Shown: positions 47,164-58,572 of the stretch, one piece after another | Layout: each line of letters starts with the position of its first letter | Numbering within the stretch: position 1 is the first letter of the stretch | Assembly (NCBI RefSeq): GCF_901000735.1 | Contig: NC_081544.1 | Coordinates: forward strand, 33,555,235-33,619,234 | Reading direction: 5' to 3' | Source of the DNA: Corylus avellana | Lineage: Eukaryota; Streptophyta; Magnoliopsida; Fagales; Betulaceae | DNA: 64,000 nt | Made by a program: the position numbers and the translations under genes | The notes under the pieces: generated by a model | What the model was told of the DNA's origin: nothing | The model's input: the letters and a program-made list of their open reading frames with translations, nothing else | The model's database searches: none

Positions 47164-47724
47164 ACATATGATGAATATCCGCGATAATCGGGCAATGTTC
47201 TAGTCTTGTCTATTTTTACTTTTTTCTAATTAATATGGGAAAAGGGTTAAAAAGGAGTGGTCTATTTTTTTACTTGATTGTTCATATTTATGCAGCCATT
47301 CAAGGGCAGTAATATAAATGATCAGTGCTTTAAGCACAATTAACTGTAGTGAGAAAAGGCACTAATTTACATGATTGACACCTAATCTAATTGTCTGTGT
47401 TAAAGCAATGAATTAGGCCGTTATGAAGAAGTGTGTCTGCTTAAACTTTAGACAGAATCATCTTTTATGCGAGTAAATCCAAAATGATATATGTCACAAG
47501 GGCGACCACCACAAAGCATTGTCTCCATGCTTGTTTCCTAGAACTGTCAAAGTATATGTTAATCACCTTTGCAATAATTTAGATCAATCTTCATTTAGCT
47601 CTATCTAATACAGATAAATTATCTGTATAACTCTTATTTGTGTCACATCATGGTTATCTATGTCTACTTCAAAAAAAAAAAAAAAAAAATTAACATTAAA
47701 GATTGACGAGATTGGTGCATAGGC
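47164..47724. other. Intergenic, no feature recognised
   Basis: AT-rich DNA with a poly-A run near 47671-47689. Confidence 0.4.
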
Positions 47725-48237
47725 ACATGTAAAATGTTACAATCTTTAAGTGTTTTTTATGACTTAAGTACAATCTTCATCATATATGTATAAGCTCTAT
47801 TTTTACATGAAGTTTGTATATAGAAGCTTATATATCATTTGATATTAGAGCAAGTCACCACGTCGAATATGAGACCGGACACAACTCAAGTATGGGATTG
47901 AATGGGTTGTAGCTTTGTGATTGAATCACAAAGGGAAAAACCTATAGGTTGGATTAACATATCTCAGTATTATGTATAAACATAGTGTTAAGTCATTGAA
48001 TATTGGTAGGTGAGTAAAGCTACTAAAAAAGAAATAGCTATCATTGGATCACTGTTGAAAAAGCGGGCAGTCATGGGTGTCGGTTGCTGAGTATGGTGCT
48101 ATGTTATGATCTTAAGTGTCTTGCATGGTTTAATTATTATCTTTTATATATATTTGACTTAAGTATCATTTTAACTATGTGTAATTGTGTATGCGAATTA
48201 TACCTGATAAAACTTGCACTTATGATATAAAATGACA
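47725..48237 (+). mobile_element. TRIM-like element, degraded
   Basis: Related to the element at 11547: TTTAAGTGTTTTTTATGACTT, a TATATGTATAAGCT segment, then GATATTAGAGCA (47841-47852, near the tRNA-iMet primer-binding sequence), a CACCACGTCGAATATGAG word, and near 48095-48170 a second CTTAAGTGTCTTGCATGG block. No coding capacity; boundaries approximate. Confidence 0.45.
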
Positions 48238-48238
48238 T

Positions 48239-48464
48239 TTTTTTTTTTCTAATTAAAAGGGGTAGGTCGGGAAGACCAATTGTGGCTATCCTACTTGGGG
48301 CGTGACCATAGTAGCACCTATCCGCATGAAGGGTCTAGACGGTGGGAACAAGGCATATATGTGGGGATTCTTCATTGCGGAGATTCGAACCCATGCCCTA
48401 AAACATGTCTTGACCACTTAAAAATTTTCTTTGACCATTGAACCACCATCCTTGATGATTGACC
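48239..48464 (-). mobile_element. tRNA-derived SINE, second family
   Basis: Reading the minus strand, GGTGGTTCAATGGTCAAAG (box A) and GCATGGGTTCGAATCTCC (box B) are followed by about 130 nt and a poly-A tail (poly-T at 48239-48250). It is flanked by TAAAATGAYAT at 48228-48238 and 48465-48475 (10 of 11 identical), a target duplication. It differs from the 31.5 kb SINE family. Confidence 0.78.
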
Positions 48465-48475
48465 TAAAATGATAT

Positions 48476-51400
48476 CCATGTTGAGGTCATAGGAACAATT
48501 AATCTTGATTGTTGTTGTTGTACTTTTCCCTCTTAAAGAAGAATCGGGCATTACAAGAGACGGCTTGGGTCCTTGGTGCAATCTATTAGAAATTGTTTCT
48601 TTTTTTTTGTTTTGTTTTTCTATTGAATTATAAATGGTTCCTTTGACCGAGTAATCATCACAATTCAATCTTTCTAAGTTCAATTTGAAGATTATATAAT
48701 CTCATGATAAAAAATGCATCAACAGGCATCGTAAAAAACTTCTCGAGCCGATCACCCACACATGTGTTTGACCCAATCATGTTTTGGAAAGTTGCCAATA
48801 TGACATTATGGCATGATTCATAAATCATATTATAATATACAAATACTAAAAGGAGAAAAACTATATATATATAGAGAGAGAGAGAGAGATCTCATCAAAG
48901 GAGATGGTTTTAATTAATTAATTAATGTTCAAAGAGCGTAGTGACTTATAAACTTTAATTGCCTCTCATCTTTCATATTGTTCTCATATGAATGGCAGCC
49001 CTCTGTAGGACAAATCTCCATCATGGTTGCTAAAGATTTATTCTTCTTCTTTTTTTTTTTTTTTAAGCTAAAGAAGTTCTATCCCACTTGCTAAAATGCT
49101 ATGCAGATGCTGCATTATCCATTTAAGGACCATTAAGTGCGCCATTATCTAGTTGAGAGAATATTCCATCAATTGATCATACCACTTTAATCACAAAATA
49201 TTGACAGACACATGGAGCACTACCCTTTTCAGAAATTGATTTAACGGGCACACACAACCCAAAATATTGATTTTATTTTTATTATTATTTTTTTTTTGGA
49301 AAAAAGACAGGAAGGGGCAATTTGTGTAATTTTTTCCTTGGGCGTGACCATCGAGATTTTTACCCATTGTGAAATATTTGGTTTGAGCCATATTTACTGT
49401 CTAAAAAGGCAAGTCCATTACCACAACTCCATTAAAATACAAATTGATAAAATCTCTTCTTAATAGCATCTAATTTACGGATTACTATCACGAGTAAGTT
49501 CGAACTTGTGATTACTAGAAAAAAAAAAAAAAGGAGGAAGGAATTTAACTCTATCCCTGCTGCTTTATCCCCCCCTAATTGAAGCCATGTATTGAAGTCT
49601 AGAGCCTATTTTTGGGCACGAAGAACAAGAAGCCAAAATGTAAACTAAGAGACGAAGAAATATGGGGATTAGACAGCAGGTGGGAAAATCTGGCTTCATC
49701 CGTATCGTGTGTATCAGTGTATGAGAATCTTGACCCTGAAAATCGCTGAGAAATGGCCCCCACTCCCCCCCGTTCCGTCCCCATCGACAAGCTCCAAGCT
49801 TTTGTCTTTCCCGCTTCTTCCTTATTTATTTCTCTCTCCAAGAGTTGTGAGAGCTTTGCTCCCTCGGGAATCTCCTTCTCAAATATGTTATTTTTTTTTT
49901 AAGTTTTGATATGATAAACCCACGATATAAACGTAATACTATATATCATTATTCATTTATTAGTATAATATCTTAATTACTCTATATTCAAATATGGACC
50001 GACAATTCAGAATTAGGATCATTTTCGATTCATTTGAAATAGAGAACATCCAATTTTAAACTGTTGATATGATGGATCATAAAATCTTAGAGATGGTTAG
50101 CGTCTTAATGATAAATATGAGCCGTTTAATGGTCTAAATTGAATTTTAAAGTATCTAACGGTGTATATAATATTACATCATTTAAAATTTTTAAATGATG
50201 TAATACCATATATATATGTTGTGAATAATTCATCTACCTTTTTATTGAAATTGAGAGGATTCTGTTATCTTAAGGATATTGTTTGCCATAAATACCTAAG
50301 AACTTATGTGGCTTATATGCAGTTGAACCACTATGGTCTATCTTATATTGTCAAGAGTGTGTTTGTCCTTTGATTTTGCAGGCTAAATGCTTGTTTTTAA
50401 ACAAAATCGCAGAAAATATTTAGTTAGGAAGCACATTTGATAAAAAAAAAAAATGGTGGTTTTAAAATGTGAAAAAAAAAAGTTTTTGCGTTAAAGGTAA
50501 TTGGGTGCATTATATATATAATTTTAAAGGTCAAATCGCGTTTAAAAATGTAGAAACAATTAATCATTTATACATTTTACCAAACATTTAATTGCGTTTT
50601 CACTAACTATACGTTTTGAAATTGCTATTTTTTCTATAAAAAAAAAAACTTGCATATTTTAAAATCACTAAACCGATTAGACACTTAGAAACATGATTGT
50701 AATTCTTATACTAAAATAGTTTTGAACCCTAATGCATTGTACGGGACATAAATGTTCCTAACAGACAGAAATTTGATTCTTTTTCTTTTGTTTTCCCTCT
50801 ATTGTCTCAAGGATCTTTGACACTCTTAAATTAAATTGATTAATCTATTAGAGTAGTAGGCAATTAAAGTTTGTATTCTGCATTATGGGGGAAGAATGTG
50901 GAGAAAGCAACTTTACATCATGTCTTTTACATCAAGAACAATAGCCCCACTAACAAGAGCCCCCTAAGACTCCATTCTTTGCCCTAGGGTTTTAATTAGA
51001 AATTATAGAATGTTTTAAAGCCAAGGTACAGACACACAGGACCAAATTTTTTCTGCCCCCACCCACAAGCACCAAATAATGAAAAACCATAGACTTTTAT
51101 TTCTTTTATTTTGTTTTTAATTTTGTTTTTTTTTTTTTTAAAGAACACAAATAGGGTTTGAATTCCATCAACTCCTATATTTAAAGCTCTCATTATTAAT
51201 TTAAAATCAATGGCTTCCACATCCATTTGCATATAATATTGAAGCCTGTAGTCCCCTACATGAGTCATGCTTCAGCAAGAAACAGTCCATTCATCATTTA
51301 ATACACAAAACCAGAGATCCCAAACATCTCACGTGGCTTACATTGACTGACATTATATTATTAATCACAGATGTTTATGTTTTTACACATGTGAATCTTA

Positions 51401-51757
51401 ATTTGGAAGATCATTTTTCAAGCTTTGGGATTCTAACAAGTCTAGTTATACCAGATTTGCAGGAGTCAAAGATCTCCAGAAGCCTACCATTTCTCTCTGA
51501 AATCGATCACCTCCTGAATTTCCACGTTTTTTGTTTCATCATCTGGGCTCCAAACCGACACTGCGACAGCGAGAAGGGAGTTGGTGAGTCTTGTTTACTT
51601 AACTTAAGCTTATAAGAAGGGTTAGGTGAATTTAATTATATAATTTATTTTTTTTTTTGTTACATGTGGGTTTAAACTTTTTATTAATAGGCGACGCCAA
51701 CACGTAAAATATTTAATTAAAATTGGGATGCACATTTGGTTATGATAACATATGAAG
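48476..51757. other. Intergenic, repeat-like, one GC-richer patch
   Basis: Includes a (GA)n run at 48873-48889. The patch 49660-49870 is GC-richer with frames on both strands (minus 49599-49841, plus from 49754 MAPTPPRSVPIDKLQAF), perhaps an old gene fragment that I do not recognise. 50380-50690 has MITE-like words (ATTGCGTTTTC, CCAAACA). No intact gene. Confidence 0.35.
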
Positions 51758-51974
51758 GTCTGTTTGAGTGGCTGAAAAATGCTTTTAACACTAAAAAAAT
51801 CCGTTTGAAGAAAAAAATATTAGTTTGGTAAAAAATTAAAAGTGCTTTTAAGGGTCTAAAAAGCTTAAAAATTGTTAAAACGGACTTTTTGGCGAAAGCT
51901 TAAAAATGAAGTTTTTGCCCAAAAACGTTTTTTAACTTAAAAACTCTATTTCTTAAATTCAATCCTAAACAGAC
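51758..51974. mobile_element. MITE-like element
   Basis: Ends GTCTGTTTGA and CCTAAACAGAC are inverted, enclosing about 200 bp rich in AAAAGTGCTTTTAA and TTTTTGGC words, typical of plant hAT-type MITEs. No target duplication seen. Confidence 0.5.
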
Positions 51975-53084
51975 TTTAAATCACAACTTATCTAAAAGGC
52001 TTAAGCTTATAAGAATTAGTAAATTTAATCATTTGTTAATATATTAATTAAATTTTTTTTAAGATAAGTGGTAATTTCAGTCGGGCTTTACAATTTTGCT
52101 GGTTAAATACATGTATATAAAAAAAATTATAAAAAAAAGTATTGTATTTAAGAGTGCGTTGAGTTAAAACTTTCAGATTAACAAGAAGAAAGTTTAACTG
52201 GAATGAATCAAAATTTATCTTCTACTATTGATCGGTATAAGCATAAACAACTCTGAATTTGATCGATTTTTCAACAAATAAGCACTCGAGTCAATACAAT
52301 CATATTTGGGAAGATAGTTAGAGAAGTCACAAAATTCTATAATTTTGATTATAAAATTAATAAATCCAAAAATGATGAATTTATTTTTAGAAATGCATGA
52401 TTTTATAGACTGAACTTTCATTTTATTAAATGCTTAATTACATTTTTCTGAGCCTACACTAATTGAAACTTCTAAAAAAAAAATTTTAAAAAAATTCCTA
52501 AGTGAAGTTATTGCTTAGTAGTTATTTAATTAGAGAAATGTTGTAATGATTTGGTCAGCATCGCTTTCCACAAACTTGCACAAAGAAGGAACCTGAGGGC
52601 TGAGGCCCAGCATTCAAACAAAGTTGAGCTGTTTAAGAAGAAGCCTAAGCCTAATGTTGCTTTATACAAATATAAAAGCATCCCAAGGAAAAATCTTAAT
52701 TATTTTCTAATACGTCACTTTGAGTTTACTTAAATTGCATTGTACTTATTAAAATAAATAAATAGCATTGGCCTTTGAAGCTTTCACAAAAAGTTGTGCA
52801 CTGTAGTGTTTAATATTCCGCAAGTAGACGGACGGTGGGGGCTTCCTTTGCCCTCCCACTAAGTTTAATGATTCCAAAAAAAAAAATTATTGTTCCCAAT
52901 AATTGACAAGACCAGAAATTATGAAGAAATTAGTAGGTGCCACGTGAAACTAATAAGGGATGATTGTTGTTATTATTACGTGCCACTCATATTTATAAAT
53001 TAACGTGATAGTTCATATCGGTTATAATTAAATTTAATTATTTATTAATTAATATAATATGTGTGCATAATTAAAATTAAAATT
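51975..53084. other. Intergenic, no gene recognised
   Basis: AT-rich. A short frame at 52551-52733 has no recognisable domain. Confidence 0.4.
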
Positions 53085-53096
53085 TTAAATAAGAGA

Positions 53097-54047
53097 AGTG
53101 GAACTTTACCTTCACTCTCCAACATTAACAAAAACAATCTCAAGCCTTGTGAAACCCTAAACCCCCCTTTAGAGCGCCGCCGCCTCAGGGGAGGAGGGAT
53201 GCCTGTTGCCTACATCCCTCCTCCCTTGTTTCCCAATTTTTGTTTTAGGTTTGTTTCTGTCTTTGGTGTTTTATGTTCTGTTGTGCTTATGTTCGGTGGG
53301 TACTGCTTTTAGGGGTTTTCACTCAAACTCTCCCTCTCCCTGTTTGTTTGTGTGTGCCGCCGATCTCCTCCGCGCTCGCTGTTGGGTTTTTTCAAGCGCC
53401 CCTCCCGCGCCAAGCTTTTTGTACCACCTTCCGCGGCGGTTTCCGGCTAGCTCGCGATCGGCCTCCTCCAGCTGTCATGACCCGTTTTGAGTGTTTTTCG
53501 CATTTATTTTCCTGTTTTGTATTTCCTTTGAGTTCCCCTGTATTTAGTTTTATTTGCTGTAATTTCTTTTCCTGCATTACTTTTATTGTTCCCTTTATTT
53601 TCCTGTATGGTTTTATTTATACTTGTAATAAGGCTTTCTCCTCTTGCTTTGTTGCGCCCGGTTCCTACCCAATATTACTGGTCCAAACCTTTGGGTTGTG
53701 GATATGAAACTTATCCTGGCTTTCGAGTTGAGAAGGATAAGAATCGGCTTGTGGGTTTTGCTCTCAAGGCCGAGGAATAAGTATCGGCTTGGGGGTTTTG
53801 CTCTCAAGGCCGAGGAATAGGCGCTACCTATGCATTAGATGGTGTCTGTTTGATACAGATCTAAGTTTTCAACTTGATATTTAGTCATAGGTTAGCGGAT
53901 GCTGTGTTTTGGTTGATTTGGTCTGTTGTTAATGACTGTATTTTTAGCTTCGGCTATGATTTACTTCTGAGCTTTTTGCTCTGTTTGTAAGAGCTTTAGG
54001 CTTGCAACTTTTATCAATGAATGAATATGATATGTTTCAAAAAAAAA
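53097..54047 (+). mobile_element. Non-coding poly(A) retroelement with 12-bp TSD
   Basis: Flanked by TTAAATAAGAGA at 53085-53096 and 54048-54059 and ending in a poly-A tail (54039-54047), this 951-bp insert was copied through RNA. The first 400 bp are GC-rich (GCGCCGCCGCC, TTCCGCGGCGG), the rest T-rich. A 40-bp unit is tandemly doubled at 53737-53776 and 53777-53816. No reverse-transcriptase or zinc-knuckle reading is visible, so it may be an internally deleted LINE or an independent non-autonomous family. Confidence 0.75.
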
Positions 54048-54059
54048 TTAAATAAGAGA

Positions 54060-54554
54060 GGAGACAAAACTATAATAAAACAAAAGACTTTTTTGGGAGG
54101 AAAAAACTAATTTTAGAAGATTTATTCAAAAATAAAAAACATATATAATCATTTGTTCATAAGAAACTTATAGTAAAAAAGTAGAAAAATGCTTACCGTA
54201 CTATATTTTTTACTATAACTTTCATGCAAACTAATGTGGTAGTATATGGTAAAATAATTAAGAGTCTATGGTTGACAAACCAACCATTAATTAATTAAAT
54301 TGAAAAATAATTTTTTTTTGTTTAATCATTTTATTAATTATGAATTATGGATTTGAATCCCCCAACAATCTGTAGTCTTAACATAAGTAGAAAATGAGAG
54401 AGAGCCATATGAGACTTACTTGGCCGGTTGGCCCAGCAAGTGGGCATGCTACTAAAGATGTATTCGACAGGTAGATCTTATATTTGCTGCTAAAATTATT
54501 AGCAATTCGGACAATAAAATTGCTCAAAATACTTATCTATGAATTATCATGTTA

Positions 54555-54591
<37 letters not shown>

Positions 54592-55063
54592 ACAACTATT
54601 TCTGTATTTCACATTACTTATTATTAAAAAAAAAAAAAAAAATCTTGGAATTGAAGAATAAAAGTATTATATATAACATTTGTACAAAAGTCTGTGGAAC
54701 ATTTAAAGAGTAGCAGTTGTTTGGAGATAAGCCAAAAGTACGAAAACTGCGTGTCAAACGCAGATAAGGTGGTGCACTGTCCTCGTCCACCCAAAAGAAT
54801 CGTATTCACACGCACGTACGTACGCACGCACGCACGCACGCTTTGGTTTGGGTCGGCAAAAATGTATTTATTTATTTTATTAACTTGGGGCGTTTGTTTT
54901 GTTTGTTTAAGAATTAAGATTAAAAACCATTGTCTTTCCCAAAGTCTAAACCTTGACCCCGTCGACACCGCCGAGCAGGTACGTCCAATTTCCAACCTTC
55001 TCACATTTATCCACGTGGCAATCACACCCGCTTTGGCCTCATCTCACTACTACAAAGCCCACT
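54060..55063. other. Intergenic with microsatellites
   Basis: Holds an (AT)n run at about 54557-54588, poly-A at 54626-54642, and an alternating ACGC/ACGT run at 54809-54841. The last part is presumably the DUF4228 gene promoter. Confidence 0.45.
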
Positions 55064-55076
55064 ACTATTTATATTA
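55064..55076 (+). promoter_or_regulatory. Candidate TATA box
   Basis: ACTATTTATATTA about 265 nt upstream of the DUF4228 start, followed by a pyrimidine-rich leader (CCTCCTTCCTTCC). Consensus match only. Confidence 0.35.
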
Positions 55077-55333
55077 ATTCTCCTCACTCTTCGGTCACCA
55101 TAATTATTATATCCCATGCCGTTTAATGTCAATTTGATATTTCGCAAGCATAGGTTGGTTGGGGACGGCCAGCTGAGAAAGACCCGTTTTTACTATATCT
55201 GTTGGGGTGGGAGAGCTGTATAGAAAGAGACTGCTGCTTGCTCCACCTCCCTCCCTCCTTCCTTCCTTCCTTGTCCCTTATCTTTATTCAATATCCTAGC
55301 TCTAGAGAGAAAAAGAAACAAAAAGAGAGAGAG

Positions 55334-56419
55334 ATGGGGAACTGCCAGGCCATAGATGCTGCAGCCCTGGTTATACAGCACCCCAGTGGGAAGATAGAGA
55401 GGCTGTATTGGCCTGTAGGCGCAAGTGAGGTGATGAAGATGAACCCGGGTCACTATGTTTCATTGATCATCCCTTTGCCCGTGCCTGATGAAGAGAACCA
55501 GCAGGAGCAGAAGACCGTGCGGTTCACCCGCGTTAAGCTTCTCCGGCCGAGTGATACTCTTGCTCTTGGTCATGCTTATCGCCTCGTAACCACTCAAGGT
55601 ATATATATATACCTGTGTTTTCTTCGTGAACTCGTTTTGATTAGCTTGACTCGGTTCTGGAGAATCTGTATTTGTTTTTATTAATGTTTGATGCTGGTTG
55701 CAGAGGTTATGAAGGTGCTGCGGGCCAAAAAGAACGCCAAAACGAAGCAGCAGCAGCCAGAATCATCTGAGAAGCCACAGACAGTGCTGCCAGAGAAGCG
55801 GAGTACTTCAGATTGTGAGGCAGAAGGGAAGTCTGACAAGGAGAAGACATGCCAGGTATTCATCAGTAAGCCATTATCACCCAAGTTCTATATATTAGCT
55901 GTGCCTTCTTTTTTCTTTTTCTTTTTTTTTTAAAAATAAAGTTGTTAATACTGCGACAATATCTGAGATGGTGAACTGGCTGTAATCCACAACCATGCCG
56001 CTTGAATTATTTATTTGTGCTCATTCGAGCTGTCTGTGTCTTCAAACAGAACACGAGCATCTAATCCTTCTTGTCGAAGAGAACCCATTAATTTAACCAC
56101 TTAATTATCAAAGTTATCTTAGTATAGCAGATCATGAGTGGCTAGGTTTCAACCAACGGTCAATTGGCTTCGTGATTTGAATCCAAATAAATTAGCTAGC
56201 TGAGGGAGAAGATAAGGGTCTGCTGATGTCTTTATCAACACCAGCAAAAAATTTTCTTCTTCTCATTCATGAGTACTCAACCTATAACCTCGCCAAAAAT
56301 TTCAGGGGATGAAACATGAAAGACAACGAGCAAGGACACCATCAACGAACTCTGCTGCTGCAATGAGGTCAAAATCTTGGCGCCCCTCATTACAGAGCAT
56401 CTCTGAGGCCGGAAGCTGA
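55334..56419 (+). CDS. DUF4228 (PADRE) domain protein
   Basis: Three exons, join(55334..55598,55704..55855,56306..56419), encode 176 residues, typical for this small plant family. Members are often induced by pathogens and abiotic stress; their biochemical role is not established. The N-terminus MGNCQAIDAAALVIQHPSGK is the family hallmark, followed by ERLYWPVGASEVMKMNPGHYV and KLLRPSDTLALGHAYRLVT. The middle (KAKKNAKTKQQQPES-like, residues about 95-140) is low-complexity and charged. The C-terminus RSKSWRPSLQSISEAGS again matches the family, supporting exon 3 although a 450-nt intron precedes it. Gly2 and Cys4 make N-myristoylation and palmitoylation possible. The gene is convergent with PRIN2, whose stop is only about 350 nt away. 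Confidence 0.9.
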
Positions 56420-56770
56420 TCATTGGAAGTTTGTTTGGTAGTTTCAGGCATTGAATTGTAACATGCAGTGTGTTCATAAGGTAAAGGGACCGACTTTCAG
56501 TCCCTGATGTCCTACATAGTCGGACTCCAAGGTGTGCAAATAGATTCACTAAATCCATGGAGATCCAGAGATTTCAAATTCAAACCATTTTCTAGTAGCT
56601 TCAAAAGGAGCAATGAATCTTACATTGTAACGCCAGTAATATATAGTGATGGATACAGATCTTGCCTCCACATTTTCCTTTTTTGACTTTCATGACAAAG
56701 GAATCAGCAGTTTAAAATACACCCATGAGACATTATTAACTTGCCTAATAATCCAAATTATGAAAAGAAA

Positions 56771-58538
56771 TCACATTGTTAGTTTAGAGTTCCAAACTTC
56801 CCAATCCTGATCGACATAGTTTTGAGCCCATAACAGGGCTGCCCTTGCTGCAAAAGGTGCTCCAGGTAATTTTTTGTCCTTGATAGCAACCAACATATTC
56901 GTGAAAGGTTCCACCAATAATGTCCCGGGCCCTCCATAGTCCTTGAGCAAGAATTCACTAAATATCTGGCATGCATTTACACTAGTTACACCAGCTAATT
57001 CACAAGAAAAATCAACTTGGACATTTTGGATCTTTCACTCTCAGCTCAAAGCATAACACATACAGTAGAGGTAATATGACAAAACATTGCCAGTATTGGG
57101 CCAAACGTGCACATAAAGTTAGAACAATCTGATGGAAGCTGTCTGGAAAATAGTGCTGATTTTGTAGTTAGGTCAGATTTCTCTTTTTGGAGTCAATAAT
57201 TGAACGATTTTCAAGTTTGAGCAAAAGCAAGGCCCCCCTAAGAGAAAAGAAAGGGAATATATGCTTGCTTCTTTCAGCAGAATCAAAACCGTGAAAACTA
57301 TCCCAACTGAGATTTGGAGCAGTGCGATTTAAGCAATCTGTGATGACTTGAAAATTCAGATTATGGTTCATATGCTGATGAATGATGATCACCAGCTTTC
57401 TCCATTAGCCATAAGAAATATTTTCTTAAATAGCAATAAGAGACCCCATATAACAGAAAGACATTAAAATTCTGTGATGAAACGACAAAAGGAAGATACA
57501 AAATCTACTTTTTCCTCAATAGTGCACCCAACCAAAACATAAATTAGAGTCAATTTCACATCTTAATCCTCTATTTTGTTGTTACCAGTAAAACGCCTAT
57601 TGGAAAAGCTTTGAACTATTTTCAAGTCAAGCAAAAGCCAAGCTTCCTAAGAGAAAAGAAAGGGAATAAATGCTTGCTTATTTCAGCAGAATCAGTACCG
57701 TGAAAACTATCCCAGCTGAGACTAGGGGCAGTGTGATTTAAGCAAGCTGCCATCACTAGAAAATTCTGATTATGGTTCATATGCTGATGAATGATGATGA
57801 CCAGCATTCTCCATTAGCCATAAGAATTTTTTGGCCAAGTAGCCATAAGAGATCACATATAATAGAAAGACAATATAAGATTCTGTGATTGAAATGACAC
57901 AAGGAAGATACAGAATCTACTTTTTTCTTAACAGTGCACGCAACCAAATATAAACTTGTATAAATTTAAAATCTCAATCTGCTATTTTGTTGTCACTGAT
58001 AAGATGCCTATTGGAAATGCTTACTTTCCATAAAGCATGACCATTAACGACTATACTATTAGCAAAGAATCTGAAAATTTCTCTCTTAAGCTGATTGATC
58101 CACCTACATACTCAAGCTTCATGTTCATAGGATGTGCTTAACTAATCATTTGCCTTAGCCTTAGCCTGCCACCAACATAAACATCATTATTCGAACCACT
58201 ATCATACTCGCATATTGAATGATTACTGATCAATAACTAAGATATTCCATCACATACTGCAGAATATCTTTGTGGAAAGCTGACTGCTTGTGTATAATCT
58301 CTACAATCTTTTATCTCAGAACACATTTAAGATAAAGATCAAAACTTAATTTTTCCCCCAATCTCTTCCAGTCTTTCTCACTTCCCAGATGTAAGTGCTA
58401 TTGCCGTTGCCATGTATCACCTATGGCTTCTCCAAAATTTCAACCAATTCAGCTAGTCAAAAGCCACATCTCTGCACACGCCTATAACCAAGTGTGGGAA
58501 GTCTCAGCTGGTGTCTGGGTTTAAAATGTGTCAAACAA

Positions 58539-58572
<34 letters not shown>

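Noticed and set aside
53206..53707. Overlapping plus-strand frames as a protein gene
   Set aside because: They lie within a poly(A) retroelement with flanking duplications and have no recognisable domain.
57168..57807. Two related small proteins on the minus strand
   Set aside because: Their similarity comes from the 410-bp tandem duplication inside PRIN2 intron 2; there is no family match or start context.
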